Position numbers and translations under genes: made by a program. From assembly GCA_031291095.1 (NCBI GenBank), contig JARLJR010000060.1, forward strand, positions 1 to 37,105: a DNA stretch of 37,105 bases, given 5' to 3'. Source of the DNA: Legionella sp. (lineage in GTDB: Bacteria > Pseudomonadota > Gammaproteobacteria > Legionellales > Legionellaceae). The notes under the pieces were generated by a model that was not told where the DNA came from, made no database searches, and was given only the letters and a program-made list of their open reading frames with translations. Position 1 is the stretch's first letter; each line of letters starts with the position of its first letter. Shown here piece after piece: positions 1 through 8,692 of the stretch.

Positions 1-32
1 ATGAAGATAATAGTTCGTGTAAAATGGCGCTT

Positions 33-99
33 ACTTGCATCGTACTTCCTCTATGAGTCTTTGATCGGAATCAATGAGATCACGTTATACGATGCAAGT
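33..99. repeat. Inverted repeat, 12-bp perfect arms
   Basis: The 12-base arms at 33-44 and 88-99 are exact reverse complements, separated by 43 bases that contain a further short inverted repeat (TTGAT/ATCAA around 60-74). The whole could fold into an imperfect hairpin of about 67 nt. It lies outside any convincing gene. It could be the remnant of a small mobile element, a structured RNA or a terminator of an upstream gene; the sequence does not decide. Confidence 0.5.
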
Positions 100-127
100 C
101 CACATTTTTAAAAACGAGTCGATACCT

Positions 128-224
128 CAGGCCCATGGCCCGACATGCTCGAATGGTGAATTTAACCACTTGGTTTTATTGAGAAAGGATGAAAATCGGG
201 CCATGGGCCCGACCTACGCGAACA
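128..224. repeat. REP-like palindrome, copy 1 (GGGCCCATGGCCCGAC type)
   Basis: Two GC-rich arms built on GGCCCATGGCCCGAC and its complement CGGGCCATGGGCCCGACC flank about 65 bases of AT-rich sequence. The same arm design recurs at 11463-11545 with an A in place of a G in the distal part (CAACC instead of CGACC), so this is a dispersed family. It lies just downstream of the minus-strand coiled-coil gene and may also help end its transcript. Confidence 0.75.
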
Positions 225-247
225 GGCCATTAACTGCAAAAACCAGG

Positions 248-748
248 CTAAATTGAACGATTGCGCTGGCGTTGTTCTTTGTCCTCATTTAGGGGGGAGT
301 CTTCATTTTTTCTCACTGGTTGATGTTTGTCTGTCGCAAATAAAGTAGATGATGCCTGTTTTTGTTGCAAAATATTTTTTGCCGTCGCTAGTTCTTGCGT
401 TAGGGTATTGTGTTTTGTTCTGGCACTGATTAGCTTCGCACCGACCTCCGGCAAGAGCTTTTCACATGCTGCTTGATGACGTGCTAAGTCTCTTCTTTGA
501 TTGAGCATACTTAGTCTATTTTGTTCGAGAATCACTTCTTCGAGTTGCATGTCATTGCTTTGTGCTTCCTCTATTTTTTGATCATACAAATTAATGAGTC
601 GTTTCATCGCCATGATTTTTCCTGGTGCTTTATCAGTTACGATTTTTAGCAGCCGGTGTTCTTCCGCGAGACCTTGATAATAATCATGGGCGCTGCGAAC
701 CTGCTGTTCTAGTCGGGAGATTTTCTCCTTAAGTTTTCCATCACTCAT
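248..748 (-). CDS. Coiled-coil hypothetical protein
   Basis: I do not recognise this 166-residue protein. It is highly charged and rich in Glu, Gln, Lys and Leu, with long heptad-like stretches over most of residues 5-140, so a mostly alpha-helical coiled coil is expected. There is no signal peptide, membrane segment or Cys motif. A TTG 24 bases upstream (772) would give a longer form, but the ATG at 748 has a GGTGG ribosome-binding stretch in front and is the better start. A TATAAT hexamer (complement of 784-789) lies upstream, without a clear -35. It follows tatC in the same direction, 89 bases downstream of it, and may be independently transcribed. Function unknown. Confidence 0.7.
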   Translation of the reverse strand: MSDGKLKEKISRLEQQVRSAHDYYQGLAEEHRLLKIVTDKAPGKIMAMKRLINLYDQKIEEAQSNDMQLEEVILEQNRLSMLNQRRDLARHQAACEKLLPEVGAKLISARTKHNTLTQELATAKNILQQKQASSTLFATDKHQPVRKNEDSPLNEDKEQRQRNRSI

Positions 749-837
749 TTTTGCCACCAATAATTTGTCCAATTCATGATCAAATTATAGGCTAAAATCA
801 CCGAGTGAGCATACCTCGCAGTAAAGGCATTGGTATT

Positions 838-1539
838 TCATACAAAATAAATTGCTAGAATAATTCCTGTTTCATAAAGCAAGCACAGTGGCACCGCAAG
901 CATAATTTGCGAAAAAACATCTGGAGGGGTAAGCAACATGCCAATAATAAAAGCCGCCACAATGACGTAAGGACGGATTTTTTTTAGCGTATCGATGTCA
1001 ACAAGTGTCAAGCGGACCAGCGTCAGACAAAGTAAGGGCACTTGGAAACAAAGCCCAAAGAGCAAAAGCATCCGTGTAATAAAGTCCAGGGCATAAGCCA
1101 TATCGGGCATGTAACGCACCCCTTTAGGCAACGCATGGATAAAAAATTGAAACATAAATGGCAGCACTAAATAATAACAAAATGCGACTCCAGCAAGAAA
1201 CAGCAGCAGGCTTAAAACCATAGCACTACGCAAGGTACGCTGTTCTTTTTGATACAAGCCTGGACTAACAAAACGCCAAAGATGAAACAAGGCATAAGGC
1301 GCAGTTAAGAGCAGGGCGGCATCCGCAGCAAGCTTTAATGGCGTAAACACCGGAGAGGCAATTTGCGTTGCAATTAAGTCGTCTTGCGCTGAAAGTGTAT
1401 GCAGTAGAGGGCTTACTAGGATTTGAAATAGCTCATTGGCTAGGAAAAAAAATGCAGCGAATAGCACCGCAAACCAGAGCAAAATGAAAATGCTACGGCG
1501 TCGCAGTTCCAATAAATGTGGCAGTATGTTTGCTGACAT
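838..1539 (-). CDS. tatC: Sec-independent protein translocase subunit TatC
   Basis: TatC is the polytopic inner-membrane receptor of the twin-arginine translocase; with TatB it binds the RR signal peptide of folded, often cofactor-containing proteins. The 233-residue product starts with the cytoplasmic HLLELRRR segment typical of the family and has six hydrophobic segments. The conserved loop with SPGLY (about residues 92-96) and the F..G..FQ.P signature in the second half are visible. Length is slightly under the usual 240-260. It lies 30 bases downstream of panD on the same strand, so the two are probably co-transcribed. tatA and tatB are not adjacent: they are at 19.2-19.6 kb with ubiB. 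Confidence 0.93.
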   Translation of the reverse strand: MSANILPHLLELRRRSIFILLWFAVLFAAFFFLANELFQILVSPLLHTLSAQDDLIATQIASPVFTPLKLAADAALLLTAPYALFHLWRFVSPGLYQKEQRTLRSAMVLSLLLFLAGVAFCYYLVLPFMFQFFIHALPKGVRYMPDMAYALDFITRMLLLFGLCFQVPLLCLTLVRLTLVDIDTLKKIRPYVIVAAFIIGMLLTPPDVFSQIMLAVPLCLLYETGIILAIYFV

Positions 1540-1569
1540 AATTATTCGTAGTCTTGATACCTCTATTAA

Positions 1570-1971
1570 TTATGCTTCTTCTAGCTCGCGGGCTTTTACT
1601 CCAGCACGCTCGGGTCGTGTTTCGCGAATGCTGTTAAATTGATCCACAAACACCACGGTTGGATTTACCTGCGCACAATCCTCTTCCAAAACTTGGGAGA
1701 AGGTAGCAATAATGATTAAATCACCGGGGGTTACCAAATGCGCGGCAGCACCATTGACACAAATATTTGTTGAGCCAGATTCACCGGTAATTGCATAAGT
1801 TTCAAAGCGTGTACCTGCGGTAACATTCCAGACATTTACTGCTTCATAAGGAAGTATATTCGCTGCTTTAAGCAATTCTGGGGAAATAGTGATACTGCCT
1901 TCATAATCCAAATCCGCTTCGGTCACTGTTGCGCGATGAATTTTTGATTTTAACATTTTTCTATAGGCCAT
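1570..1971 (-). CDS. panD: Aspartate 1-decarboxylase proenzyme
   Basis: PanD makes beta-alanine from L-aspartate for pantothenate and coenzyme A. It is a pyruvoyl enzyme that self-cleaves at a Gly-Ser bond. The 133-residue product carries MLKSKIHRATVTEADLDYEG followed by Ser; cleavage is expected between Gly25 and Ser26, leaving a pyruvoyl group on the alpha chain. The substrate-binding region with NGAAAHL and PGDLIII is present. Two Met codons are possible (residues 1 and 6), as in E. coli, where translation also starts a few residues before the ML motif. The length matches the family. It probably heads a panD-tatC transcript. Confidence 0.95.
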   Translation of the reverse strand: MAYRKMLKSKIHRATVTEADLDYEGSITISPELLKAANILPYEAVNVWNVTAGTRFETYAITGESGSTNICVNGAAAHLVTPGDLIIIATFSQVLEEDCAQVNPTVVFVDQFNSIRETRPERAGVKARELEEA

Positions 1972-2060
1972 AACTCATCCTAAGCTTGTTCATTGTGCCC
2001 GAATTTTACTCCATATTGAGATTAATGCTAGAGCTAGGATAATTAAATTGTGGAATAGCA

Positions 2061-2152
2061 CGTCGTCCTGAGGTGTTTACGCCGAAGGATCTCCTGAATA
2101 GGACACCATGCTAACTTATAACGTTGTGCCACATGCAGGCGCCGGGATGACG
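2061..2152. repeat. Dispersed palindromic repeat (GTCGTCCTGAGG / GGGATGACG ends)
   Basis: About 92 bases between panD and rsmA start with CGTCGTCCTGAGG and end with GCCGGGATGACG. The ends are imperfect inverted repeats: CGTC(G/A)TCC at one end matches the complement of the other. Elements with CGTCATCCTGAGG-type ends are scattered in intergenic regions of many Legionella and other intracellular bacteria. No protein is encoded. A related fragment is near 28923. Confidence 0.55.
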
Positions 2153-2220
2153 GGGTATTGAGCCACTCAATTTTGCTCCTACCCCATAAGCAGGATATAA
2201 TCCTTTTTTATTTCTTTTGA

Positions 2221-3000
2221 GTGCCTATAGTGAAGCACATTCCACGTAAACGTTTTGGCCAAAATTTTCTGCAAAGCATGCATATTATTGAGGACATATT
2301 GGGTTCTATTAATCCACAGCCTGAAGATAATATATTGGAGATTGGTCCAGGTTTGGGCGCCTTAACTATCCCGCTGTTGCGACGTATCAAGCAATTAACG
2401 GTTGTTGAAATTGACACGGATTTACAAAAACACTGGTTGGATTATTCCGGTGCCGGTGGCCGCTTACATTTAATTGCCGCCGATGCCTTAACTGTTGATT
2501 ATGCGCAATTTGGTCCACAATTACGGGTTATCGGTAATTTACCGTATAATATTTCCACGCCATTATTGATCCATTTATTAGACTTTGCTTCATCGATTGA
2601 AGACATGCACTTTATGTTGCAAAAAGAAGTGGTACAACGAATGGCCGCCATTCCGGGAACCAAAAATTTTGGACGTTTATCCGTAATGCTGCAGTATCAT
2701 TGTGAGGTAGAGTATTTATTTGATGTACCTCCCGAAGCCTTTGAGCCCCAGCCGAAAGTTGACTCAGCTGTGGTTCGTTTAGTGCCACATCAAGTATCGC
2801 CATTTGACGCGGTTGCGGTAGACCAATTGGAGCGTTTGGTGGCAAGTGCCTTTGCTATGCGCCGTAAGACATTGAATAATAATTTAAAAGGCATCATATC
2901 TGCGGATCAGCTAAATGATTTGGGCATAGATGGGAGTAAGAGACCAGAACAAATTTCTGTCTCTGAATATGTTCAACTAGCGAAATTTATCTCCAATTAG
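2221..3000 (+). CDS. rsmA: 16S rRNA (adenine1518-N6/adenine1519-N6)-dimethyltransferase
   Basis: RsmA (KsgA) dimethylates two adjacent adenines in the 3'-terminal hairpin of 16S rRNA late in 30S assembly; loss gives kasugamycin resistance. The 259-residue protein has the family N-terminus KRFGQNFL (residues 10-17), the SAM-binding motif [10 protein letters not shown] (40-49), an acidic residue for the ribose (VVEID), and the catalytic NLPYNIS motif (106-112). The C-terminal helical domain includes [14 protein letters not shown]. The start is a GTG at 2221; another GTG three codons later is equally possible and neither has a strong ribosome site. It precedes apaH, as in many gammaproteobacteria, but with one extra gene between. 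Confidence 0.95.
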   Translation: MPIVKHIPRKRFGQNFLQSMHIIEDILGSINPQPEDNILEIGPGLGALTIPLLRRIKQLTVVEIDTDLQKHWLDYSGAGGRLHLIAADALTVDYAQFGPQLRVIGNLPYNISTPLLIHLLDFASSIEDMHFMLQKEVVQRMAAIPGTKNFGRLSVMLQYHCEVEYLFDVPPEAFEPQPKVDSAVVRLVPHQVSPFDAVAVDQLERLVASAFAMRRKTLNNNLKGIISADQLNDLGIDGSKRPEQISVSEYVQLAKFISN

Positions 3001-3097
3001 TGTAAAATTAATAACTGGGATGAAAGATTTGTAATTATTCACCAAAATATTAGAGATGAATACTTCGCTTAGCTGGATAGTTACTTAACTTAAGAGT

Positions 3098-4465
3098 ATG
3101 GAGTTATTAATCATTATGGAGATGGCTTTGTTTCATCGAGAGCGTAAAAATTCTTTGTCTATGCAAAGAAAATCTATAAAAGATTTAACCCGCATTGTAA
3201 CTGCCGGTCAGTTCTTGGCTGAGGAACGACGACAAGTATTACTTAAGAAAATACATGTGTTTTCTCATCTTGAAATGTCTCGTTATGAGAGTTTATGTAC
3301 CCGACTCATTGAGAACCTGGTTCATTATTGCCAAAGTTTACCTGAAACCACAAACAGTTATTATTCACAACCAGGCGGACTGGTGGATCATGCTTTAAAT
3401 CGAACCGAAGCAGCGCTAAGCTTGTTTCAGGAGTTTATGGTTCAGGAACCATTAGGCACGGTATCCGAAGAACAGATGCTTTGGCAATATGCCTTGTTTT
3501 CTGCAGCGATTTTACAAGGGATTGGTAAACTCTTTATTGATTATCGTATTAATCTATTTGATAGCAGTGGTCAATTGTTACGCGAATGGAACCCGCTTTT
3601 AGATAGCATGGGGTCTGTTGGCCAATTTTATTCTTATGAGTTTCAAAAAGAATCTGAGGTTGAACTGCGTCGTCGCATTAATTTGTTGCTCGCGAGGGCG
3701 CTCATGCCTGCCAGTGGTTTTTCCTGGATTGCATCGAATGGTGACGTATTAGCGGTATGGCTCGCTTTACTCAATGAAGATGAGCGTTCTGCAGGAACCT
3801 TAGGGGCTATTTTGATCCGTGCGGATGCGATTGCCATTCAGCGCTATTTTACGGAGTTTATGCTGCGCAGTGGCATGCAAAATCCCTCTGGCCGTTATGG
3901 ACGTGCAGGAACTTTTAGTGGTGGTGTACCCGAGACACTATTAGAAAAAGAACAGTCTGCAGGATTGGAATTTTTGGAGTGGTTTATTAAGTCCTTAGAT
4001 GAAGGCCGCATTATGATTAATAAAGCGCCTTTATTTATGGTCCCTGGAGGCATGCTGATGTGCCAGGAAATGTTTCAGCTTTTTGTGCGTGAGCATCCTG
4101 AATATAAGAATTGGCAAGCGATACAAAACGGTTTCCTATCTTTGGGCTTACATAGTCGTAATGCAGATGGTAGTGTACTTAGCCGCTTTGAGCAAATGCA
4201 AAATCAGCAAATGGAAAGTGGCATCGTATTTTCTAAATACGCCATTGCCTTACCTGGCTCGGTGAAAGTGCAGCATTTGTCCGGTAAAGTAGAAACTATG
4301 TCCGCGATGGAGTTAGTCAATAAGGCGCAATATCATACCCAACTGACTCAGCAGCAAAATGCGGCGGTAGCTCCTAATTTGCAAAAGTTAAATGCAGCAG
4401 GTCAATGGCAGGTGGCTGAAAATAGCAGTAATGCGTTACGACCAGGAGCAAAAAACGGTGCCTGA
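3098..4465 (+). CDS. TraI_2 (MobH relaxase-like) domain protein with degenerate HD motif
   Basis: The 455-residue protein resembles the N-terminal TraI_2 domain of MobH-type conjugative relaxases, which is an HD-hydrolase-like fold. [16 protein letters not shown] (residues 92-107) matches the GGL..H.L motif with His98. At the place where an HD pair is expected in a LHDIGK-type motif it reads LQGIGK (139-144), so the canonical metal-binding His-Asp is missing. The C-terminal ~60 residues are Gln/Ala-rich and low-complexity. No conjugation gene is nearby; rsmA is upstream and apaH overlaps its end by 8 bases, suggesting co-transcription. The start is uncertain: ATGs at 3098, 3116 and 3122 are all possible. 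Function unknown; the fold assignment is moderately sure, while nicking or hydrolase activity is doubtful. Confidence 0.7.
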   Translation: MELLIIMEMALFHRERKNSLSMQRKSIKDLTRIVTAGQFLAEERRQVLLKKIHVFSHLEMSRYESLCTRLIENLVHYCQSLPETTNSYYSQPGGLVDHALNRTEAALSLFQEFMVQEPLGTVSEEQMLWQYALFSAAILQGIGKLFIDYRINLFDSSGQLLREWNPLLDSMGSVGQFYSYEFQKESEVELRRRINLLLARALMPASGFSWIASNGDVLAVWLALLNEDERSAGTLGAILIRADAIAIQRYFTEFMLRSGMQNPSGRYGRAGTFSGGVPETLLEKEQSAGLEFLEWFIKSLDEGRIMINKAPLFMVPGGMLMCQEMFQLFVREHPEYKNWQAIQNGFLSLGLHSRNADGSVLSRFEQMQNQQMESGIVFSKYAIALPGSVKVQHLSGKVETMSAMELVNKAQYHTQLTQQQNAAVAPNLQKLNAAGQWQVAENSSNALRPGAKNGA

Positions 4466-5276
4466 TTATGCCATTGGTGACATCCAAGGATGCTATGACC
4501 CCTTACAACGACTCTTAGAACACATTGATTTTGATGAAAAAGTAGATCGTTTATGGTTTGTTGGCGACTTGGTAAACCGTGGCCCCCAGTCACTGGGAGT
4601 ATTACGTTTTGTAAACTCCTTACCGTTAGCGCCCAGAATAACTTTAGGTAATCATGACTTGCATTTATTAGGTTCTTTATTTGGCGATAAGCCATGGAAA
4701 GGGCATGATGATACCATTCAAGAAATTCTGCAGGCACCCGATGGAGAAGAGTTAGGCCATTGGCTAAGAAAACAGTCGATTTTATACTATTCAGCAGAAT
4801 TTAATCTGGTGATGACCCATGCGGGCATTGCTCCGATGTGGGATTTGCCCCAGGCAATGCAGTTGGCGCGTGAGCTTGAAGAGGTGCTTGCGGGGGATCA
4901 TTACCAAGATTTTCTGTCGCATATGTATGGTAATAAACCGGATATTTGGTCTGATGACTTAATGGGGGCCGATCGTTTGCGGATGATTACCAATTATTTT
5001 ACCCGCATGCGTTTTTGTGATGCAGAGGGCGGGCTCAATTTGAGTTATAAAGGGACACTTGCCGCAGCCCCTGCTGACGTTTATCCTTGGTATGCAGTAC
5101 CCAACCGTAAAGAGCTTGATGTCGACATCGTTTTTGGGCATTGGGCCGCACTCATGGGGCAATGCCCTAATCCTAAAATTTATGCCATAGACACAGGATG
5201 TCTTTGGGGGGGACAATTAACCGCCTTACGTTTGCAGGATAAGCAACGATTTGCAGTTTGGAACAAGAATGAATGA
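4458..5276 (+). CDS. apaH: Bis(5'-nucleosyl)-tetraphosphatase, symmetrical
   Basis: ApaH hydrolyses Ap4A to two ADP and removes Np4 caps from RNA. The 272-residue product has the PPP-type metallophosphatase motifs in order: GDIQG (residues 7-11), GDLVNRGP and GNHD, followed by a conserved His in the THAG motif. The E. coli protein is 280 residues. The start chosen is GTG at 4458, which gives the family N-terminus [11 protein letters not shown] and has GGAG nine bases upstream; a longer in-frame opening from 4392 would add 22 unrelated residues. It overlaps the previous gene by 8 bases, and the next gene starts inside its stop codon (ATGA), so it is translationally coupled on both sides. Confidence 0.94.
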   Translation: MPDYAIGDIQGCYDPLQRLLEHIDFDEKVDRLWFVGDLVNRGPQSLGVLRFVNSLPLAPRITLGNHDLHLLGSLFGDKPWKGHDDTIQEILQAPDGEELGHWLRKQSILYYSAEFNLVMTHAGIAPMWDLPQAMQLARELEEVLAGDHYQDFLSHMYGNKPDIWSDDLMGADRLRMITNYFTRMRFCDAEGGLNLSYKGTLAAAPADVYPWYAVPNRKELDVDIVFGHWAALMGQCPNPKIYAIDTGCLWGGQLTALRLQDKQRFAVWNKNE

Positions 5277-6847
5277 GTGAGTTAATGAACAGATTCTCGT
5301 TATTTTTGTTGAGTGCAGTGCTTAGCCTACCAGTCTGTGCCTTAACAACGACAGAGAACCAACAGCCGCTAAAACAGGCTGAAGAACGCTTAGAGCAGGC
5401 CATTGCCAGGCCGGAATTTATGCTTAAAAATTGGATTGAGCTACCGACCTCTCCAGCGGCCCGTAAGAAAGCCGTTCGCCAGTTAAGTCTACGAGAAGCC
5501 ATCTTGCTGGCTTTGCGTTATAACCCCAATATCCGCAATGCAGAGCTGGATCGGGTGGTGCAACGCTATCAATTGCGTTTAGCCAATAATGAATTTGAAT
5601 TGCAATATGCTTTAGGTGCTTCGGGCGTAATCCAAAAAAGTCGATTTAATGGTGTTGGCTCAGATACAACGCATAGCTTTCTTGCCAGTCCTGAATTTGG
5701 TTTACGCACTAAATTGGGTACTAAAGCCAGTCTTAATATCGATAATAATGTCTCTGGGGATAATAATTTTAGCCCAGTATTAAATTTTTCCCTCACCCAG
5801 CCCTTACTGCGGGGCTTTGGTAAAAATGTGAATGAAGTGGCATTATTAAATGCAATCGATACGGAGTGGTTAAACAAGCTAAGCTTGCGTCAGTCCGTTT
5901 CAGATCAAATTACCCAAGTGATTATGGCGTATCGCTCGTTGATTCTTAGTGGTAAGACGTTACAAAATCAGCGCTTGCAATTAAAGGAAGCGCAAAAGTC
6001 ATATGACATTAATGAAAAGAAAATTGAAGCGGGGCAGTTGGAGCCTACGGCTAATATTCAACAGTCTTATCAAATTGAATCCTTGAGTTTGATGGTTGAG
6101 CAAGAGGAAAATGATTTTCAAAACGCAACGCAGGAGTTATTGCAAGTAATTGGTCTTGATCCGGAAACGCATTTGTCCGTCCCAAGCGATGTGGTCGTTG
6201 AGGAAATTGTGGTTCCGGATTTAAAGAAAACAATAGAACAAGCATTAGCTCATAATACCTTATATTTGGCACAAAAACTGGCCTTACGTGCGGATGAACG
6301 GGCGTATAAAATTGCAAAAAACCAACAGCTTTGGCAGGTGGATTTAGGGGCAAACGTACAAAGTGGTACGGTAAATGACGTGACTGGACAGAGCAAAGGG
6401 ATTCGTGGGATTTACAATGGCCATAATATCACCGAAGCGGCACGTTTGACGGTGACGGTACCGTTGAACGATGTGAGCCGGCGTAGCCAATTGATTAATG
6501 CAAAAATACGCCTGGAAAAAGACAGGCTCAATTTACTTGCCGCCAGAAGAGCCTTGATTACCAACATTACGAATATCATTAATAATATTAGAAGTTTGGC
6601 CAAACGCTACCAGCTAGCACAAAAGCAAGTGAAATTAGCGGAACAATCTTACGCTTTGGAAAAGAAAAAACAACAGGCAGGAATTGCTACGGCCTTGGAT
6701 GTAAACAATACGCAGAATCAATTGATTCAGGCGCAGGCGGGATTAATTACTGCCAAAGTTGCTTATCTTAATCAAATCTCGACATTGCAACGCATTCTGG
6801 GAACCACATTAGAACACTGGAAAATTAAACTTAGGTATGGTGGATGA
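5273..6847 (+). CDS. TolC-family outer membrane efflux protein
   Basis: This is the outer-membrane channel of a tripartite export system. The 524-residue product begins with a signal peptide ([18 protein letters not shown], residues 6-23). It has two outer membrane efflux protein repeats, with long amphipathic helices rich in Gln, Leu and Ala near 190-280 and 400-500. The motif [18 protein letters not shown] (71-88) is a typical repeat start. A second start at residue 5 (5285) would give a more usual signal peptide. ATGA overlaps with apaH upstream and with the MacA-like gene downstream show coupled translation. The substrate is unknown. Confidence 0.88.
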   Translation: MSELMNRFSLFLLSAVLSLPVCALTTTENQQPLKQAEERLEQAIARPEFMLKNWIELPTSPAARKKAVRQLSLREAILLALRYNPNIRNAELDRVVQRYQLRLANNEFELQYALGASGVIQKSRFNGVGSDTTHSFLASPEFGLRTKLGTKASLNIDNNVSGDNNFSPVLNFSLTQPLLRGFGKNVNEVALLNAIDTEWLNKLSLRQSVSDQITQVIMAYRSLILSGKTLQNQRLQLKEAQKSYDINEKKIEAGQLEPTANIQQSYQIESLSLMVEQEENDFQNATQELLQVIGLDPETHLSVPSDVVVEEIVVPDLKKTIEQALAHNTLYLAQKLALRADERAYKIAKNQQLWQVDLGANVQSGTVNDVTGQSKGIRGIYNGHNITEAARLTVTVPLNDVSRRSQLINAKIRLEKDRLNLLAARRALITNITNIINNIRSLAKRYQLAQKQVKLAEQSYALEKKKQQAGIATALDVNNTQNQLIQAQAGLITAKVAYLNQISTLQRILGTTLEHWKIKLRYGG

Positions 6848-7995
6848 ATAACTATTTAAACTGGTGGCAAATCGCTGCCTTAATACTGATTAGCATCGTT
6901 CTATCTGCTTGCGGTCATCATGAGCAGCAAAAAGCCGATAATTCTCATCGTTTTGAAGTTAAAACGCAAACCTTACATAAAAACTTGCATTTTACGGGCA
7001 CTATTCAGCCCTTGCATGAAAGTACCATTACCAGCCCCATGGAAGCTGTAGTAGAAACCATGGATTTCCATTATGGGCAAATGGTCAACGCAGGAGAGGT
7101 TATTTTAACTTTGAATTCTACGGAGCTGCAAAAACAGTTTAATGAGACCTTAACCGATTATTTGAAAGCGAAAGACAGTTATACCATCGCCAAAGCCAAA
7201 TTTTCCGGTACCCAAGATTTATGGAATTCAGGTTTATTGGCTAAAAATAATTACCTTAGCGAAAAGTCCAACATGGATACCGTACGGGTTACACTCATGC
7301 AGTCGACGCGTAAGCTTACCGAAATGCTGGAAAAAGTGGATGAGCGTAATGCTAAAAAAATGTCGACCTTAAGCCTGGCTGATTTTGCTAAGGTACGTGC
7401 TATTTTAGCATCGCAGCATAATTTAATTCGCTTGAAAGCCCCAAGTGGGGGCGTCTTGCTTTATCCTCCGAAAGCCGGTGAGGATAAAACCGCGCGTATT
7501 ACCGTGGGAGCTTCAGTTAAATCCGGGCAAGTAATTGCGCTGATTGGTGATTTAACCGGAATTAGTATTGAAATTGAAGTACCTGAAATTGATATTTCTC
7601 AGATTCATACTGGCATGAAAGCCAGCATTAGCGGCCTTGCTTTTGGTAAGCATCCACTCCAGGGAGAGTTGGTCGCCGTAAATGCGCAGGCCTCTAATAC
7701 CAGCAATGGTTTACCCTTCTTTACTGCGGTAGTCGAAGTAAAATCGTTGACTCCAGAGCAACAACGCTGGATTAAGGTAGGCATGAGTGCGGCAATTGAG
7801 CTTAGTGTCGATAGCGGCAACCAATTAATTATTCCGATTGCGTCCATTAAACGGGAAAAAGGCCAAAGTACGGTGATGGTGCAAAATGCCTCAGGCGCTC
7901 TAGAAAAACGCATGATTACCACCGGGGCCGCGCAAGCTGATTCGGTTGTCGTCGAAACGGGCTTAAAAGCAGGGGATGTGGTGGTTTATGAGTAG
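6844..7995 (+). CDS. MacA-like periplasmic adaptor lipoprotein
   Basis: This is the membrane-fusion (HlyD/MacA-type) subunit joining an inner-membrane ABC transporter to the TolC-like channel. The 383-residue product has a lipoprotein signal ending in LSAC (Cys23), so it should be lipid-anchored to the inner membrane facing the periplasm. A lipoyl/barrel-sandwich half (about residues 55-90), an alpha-hairpin (about 90-190), the second sandwich half (about 195-235) and beta-barrel and proximal domains follow. It overlaps the genes on both sides. The order TolC, adaptor, ATPase, permease supports a MacAB-TolC-type exporter. Confidence 0.87.
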   Translation: MNNYLNWWQIAALILISIVLSACGHHEQQKADNSHRFEVKTQTLHKNLHFTGTIQPLHESTITSPMEAVVETMDFHYGQMVNAGEVILTLNSTELQKQFNETLTDYLKAKDSYTIAKAKFSGTQDLWNSGLLAKNNYLSEKSNMDTVRVTLMQSTRKLTEMLEKVDERNAKKMSTLSLADFAKVRAILASQHNLIRLKAPSGGVLLYPPKAGEDKTARITVGASVKSGQVIALIGDLTGISIEIEVPEIDISQIHTGMKASISGLAFGKHPLQGELVAVNAQASNTSNGLPFFTAVVEVKSLTPEQQRWIKVGMSAAIELSVDSGNQLIIPIASIKREKGQSTVMVQNASGALEKRMITTGAAQADSVVVETGLKAGDVVVYE

Positions 7996-8692
7996 CCCGT
8001 CCTCATCGGCTAAACCTTTAATGAGTTTGAGCAATATTATAAAGACCTATCATCTTGAAGGAATCAGCTCAACGGTATTAAAAGAAGTCTCTCTTAATGT
8101 TTCTGAGGGCGATCTATTAGCCATTGTCGGAGCATCCGGCTCAGGCAAATCGACGTTAATGAATATTATTGGTTTATTAGATAAGGCGGATGCGGGAACT
8201 TATTTGCTGAATCAGCGTAATGTATCGGCAATAAGCGATGATGAGTTGGCGCGTGTACGCAATCAGCATATAGGTTTTGTCTTTCAGCAATTTAATTTGT
8301 TACCCCGTTTTAATGCCATGCAAAATGTTGCGCTGCCATTAATTTACCGCGGTACTCCCAACGCAGAAATCAACGACAAGGTTTTAGCCGCTTTAGAGCA
8401 TGTGGGCATGGGACGTTACGCACATCACCGTCCGACCCAATTGTCAGGGGGGCAGCAACAACGGGTAGCCATTGCACGTGCGTTGGTGACTGAGCCGCAG
8501 GTAATTTTAGCTGATGAGCCTACAGGAGCCTTAGATTCGCGTACAGGCACGGAAGTGATGAATTTATTTTTAAGCTTGCATGCTCAAGGTCGTACGATCA
8601 TCATGATTACTCATGATGAGCACATTGCTTCTTTGTGCCGACGGCAAATTACCTTGGCTGATGGGGTCGTGGTAGCGGAGAGTTCGCAATGA
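7988..8692 (+). CDS. MacB-type ABC transporter ATP-binding protein
   Basis: The 234-residue nucleotide-binding subunit has Walker [10 protein letters not shown] (residues 48-56), the signature LSGGQQQR, Walker [13 protein letters not shown] and the H-loop ITHD. The [12 protein letters not shown] region and the [11 protein letters not shown]-loop place it in the MacB/LolD family. In E. coli MacB the ATPase and permease are one chain; here they are two genes. The ATG at 7988 is preferred; one at 7976 would add Met-Trp-Trp-Phe and has its purine run too close, and a third at 8021 is possible. It overlaps the adaptor gene by 8 bases and the permease by 4. Confidence 0.9.
   Translation: MSSPSSSAKPLMSLSNIIKTYHLEGISSTVLKEVSLNVSEGDLLAIVGASGSGKSTLMNIIGLLDKADAGTYLLNQRNVSAISDDELARVRNQHIGFVFQQFNLLPRFNAMQNVALPLIYRGTPNAEINDKVLAALEHVGMGRYAHHRPTQLSGGQQQRVAIARALVTEPQVILADEPTGALDSRTGTEVMNLFLSLHAQGRTIIMITHDEHIASLCRRQITLADGVVVAESSQ

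Noticed and set aside
74-256. Small plus-strand open frame
   Set aside because: It runs straight through the palindromic repeat at 128-224, has no ribosome site and no protein-like pattern.
3098-4465. Conjugative element or integrated plasmid around the TraI_2 gene
   Set aside because: Neighbours are rsmA and apaH with gene overlap; no other transfer, integrase or att-like sequence is seen.
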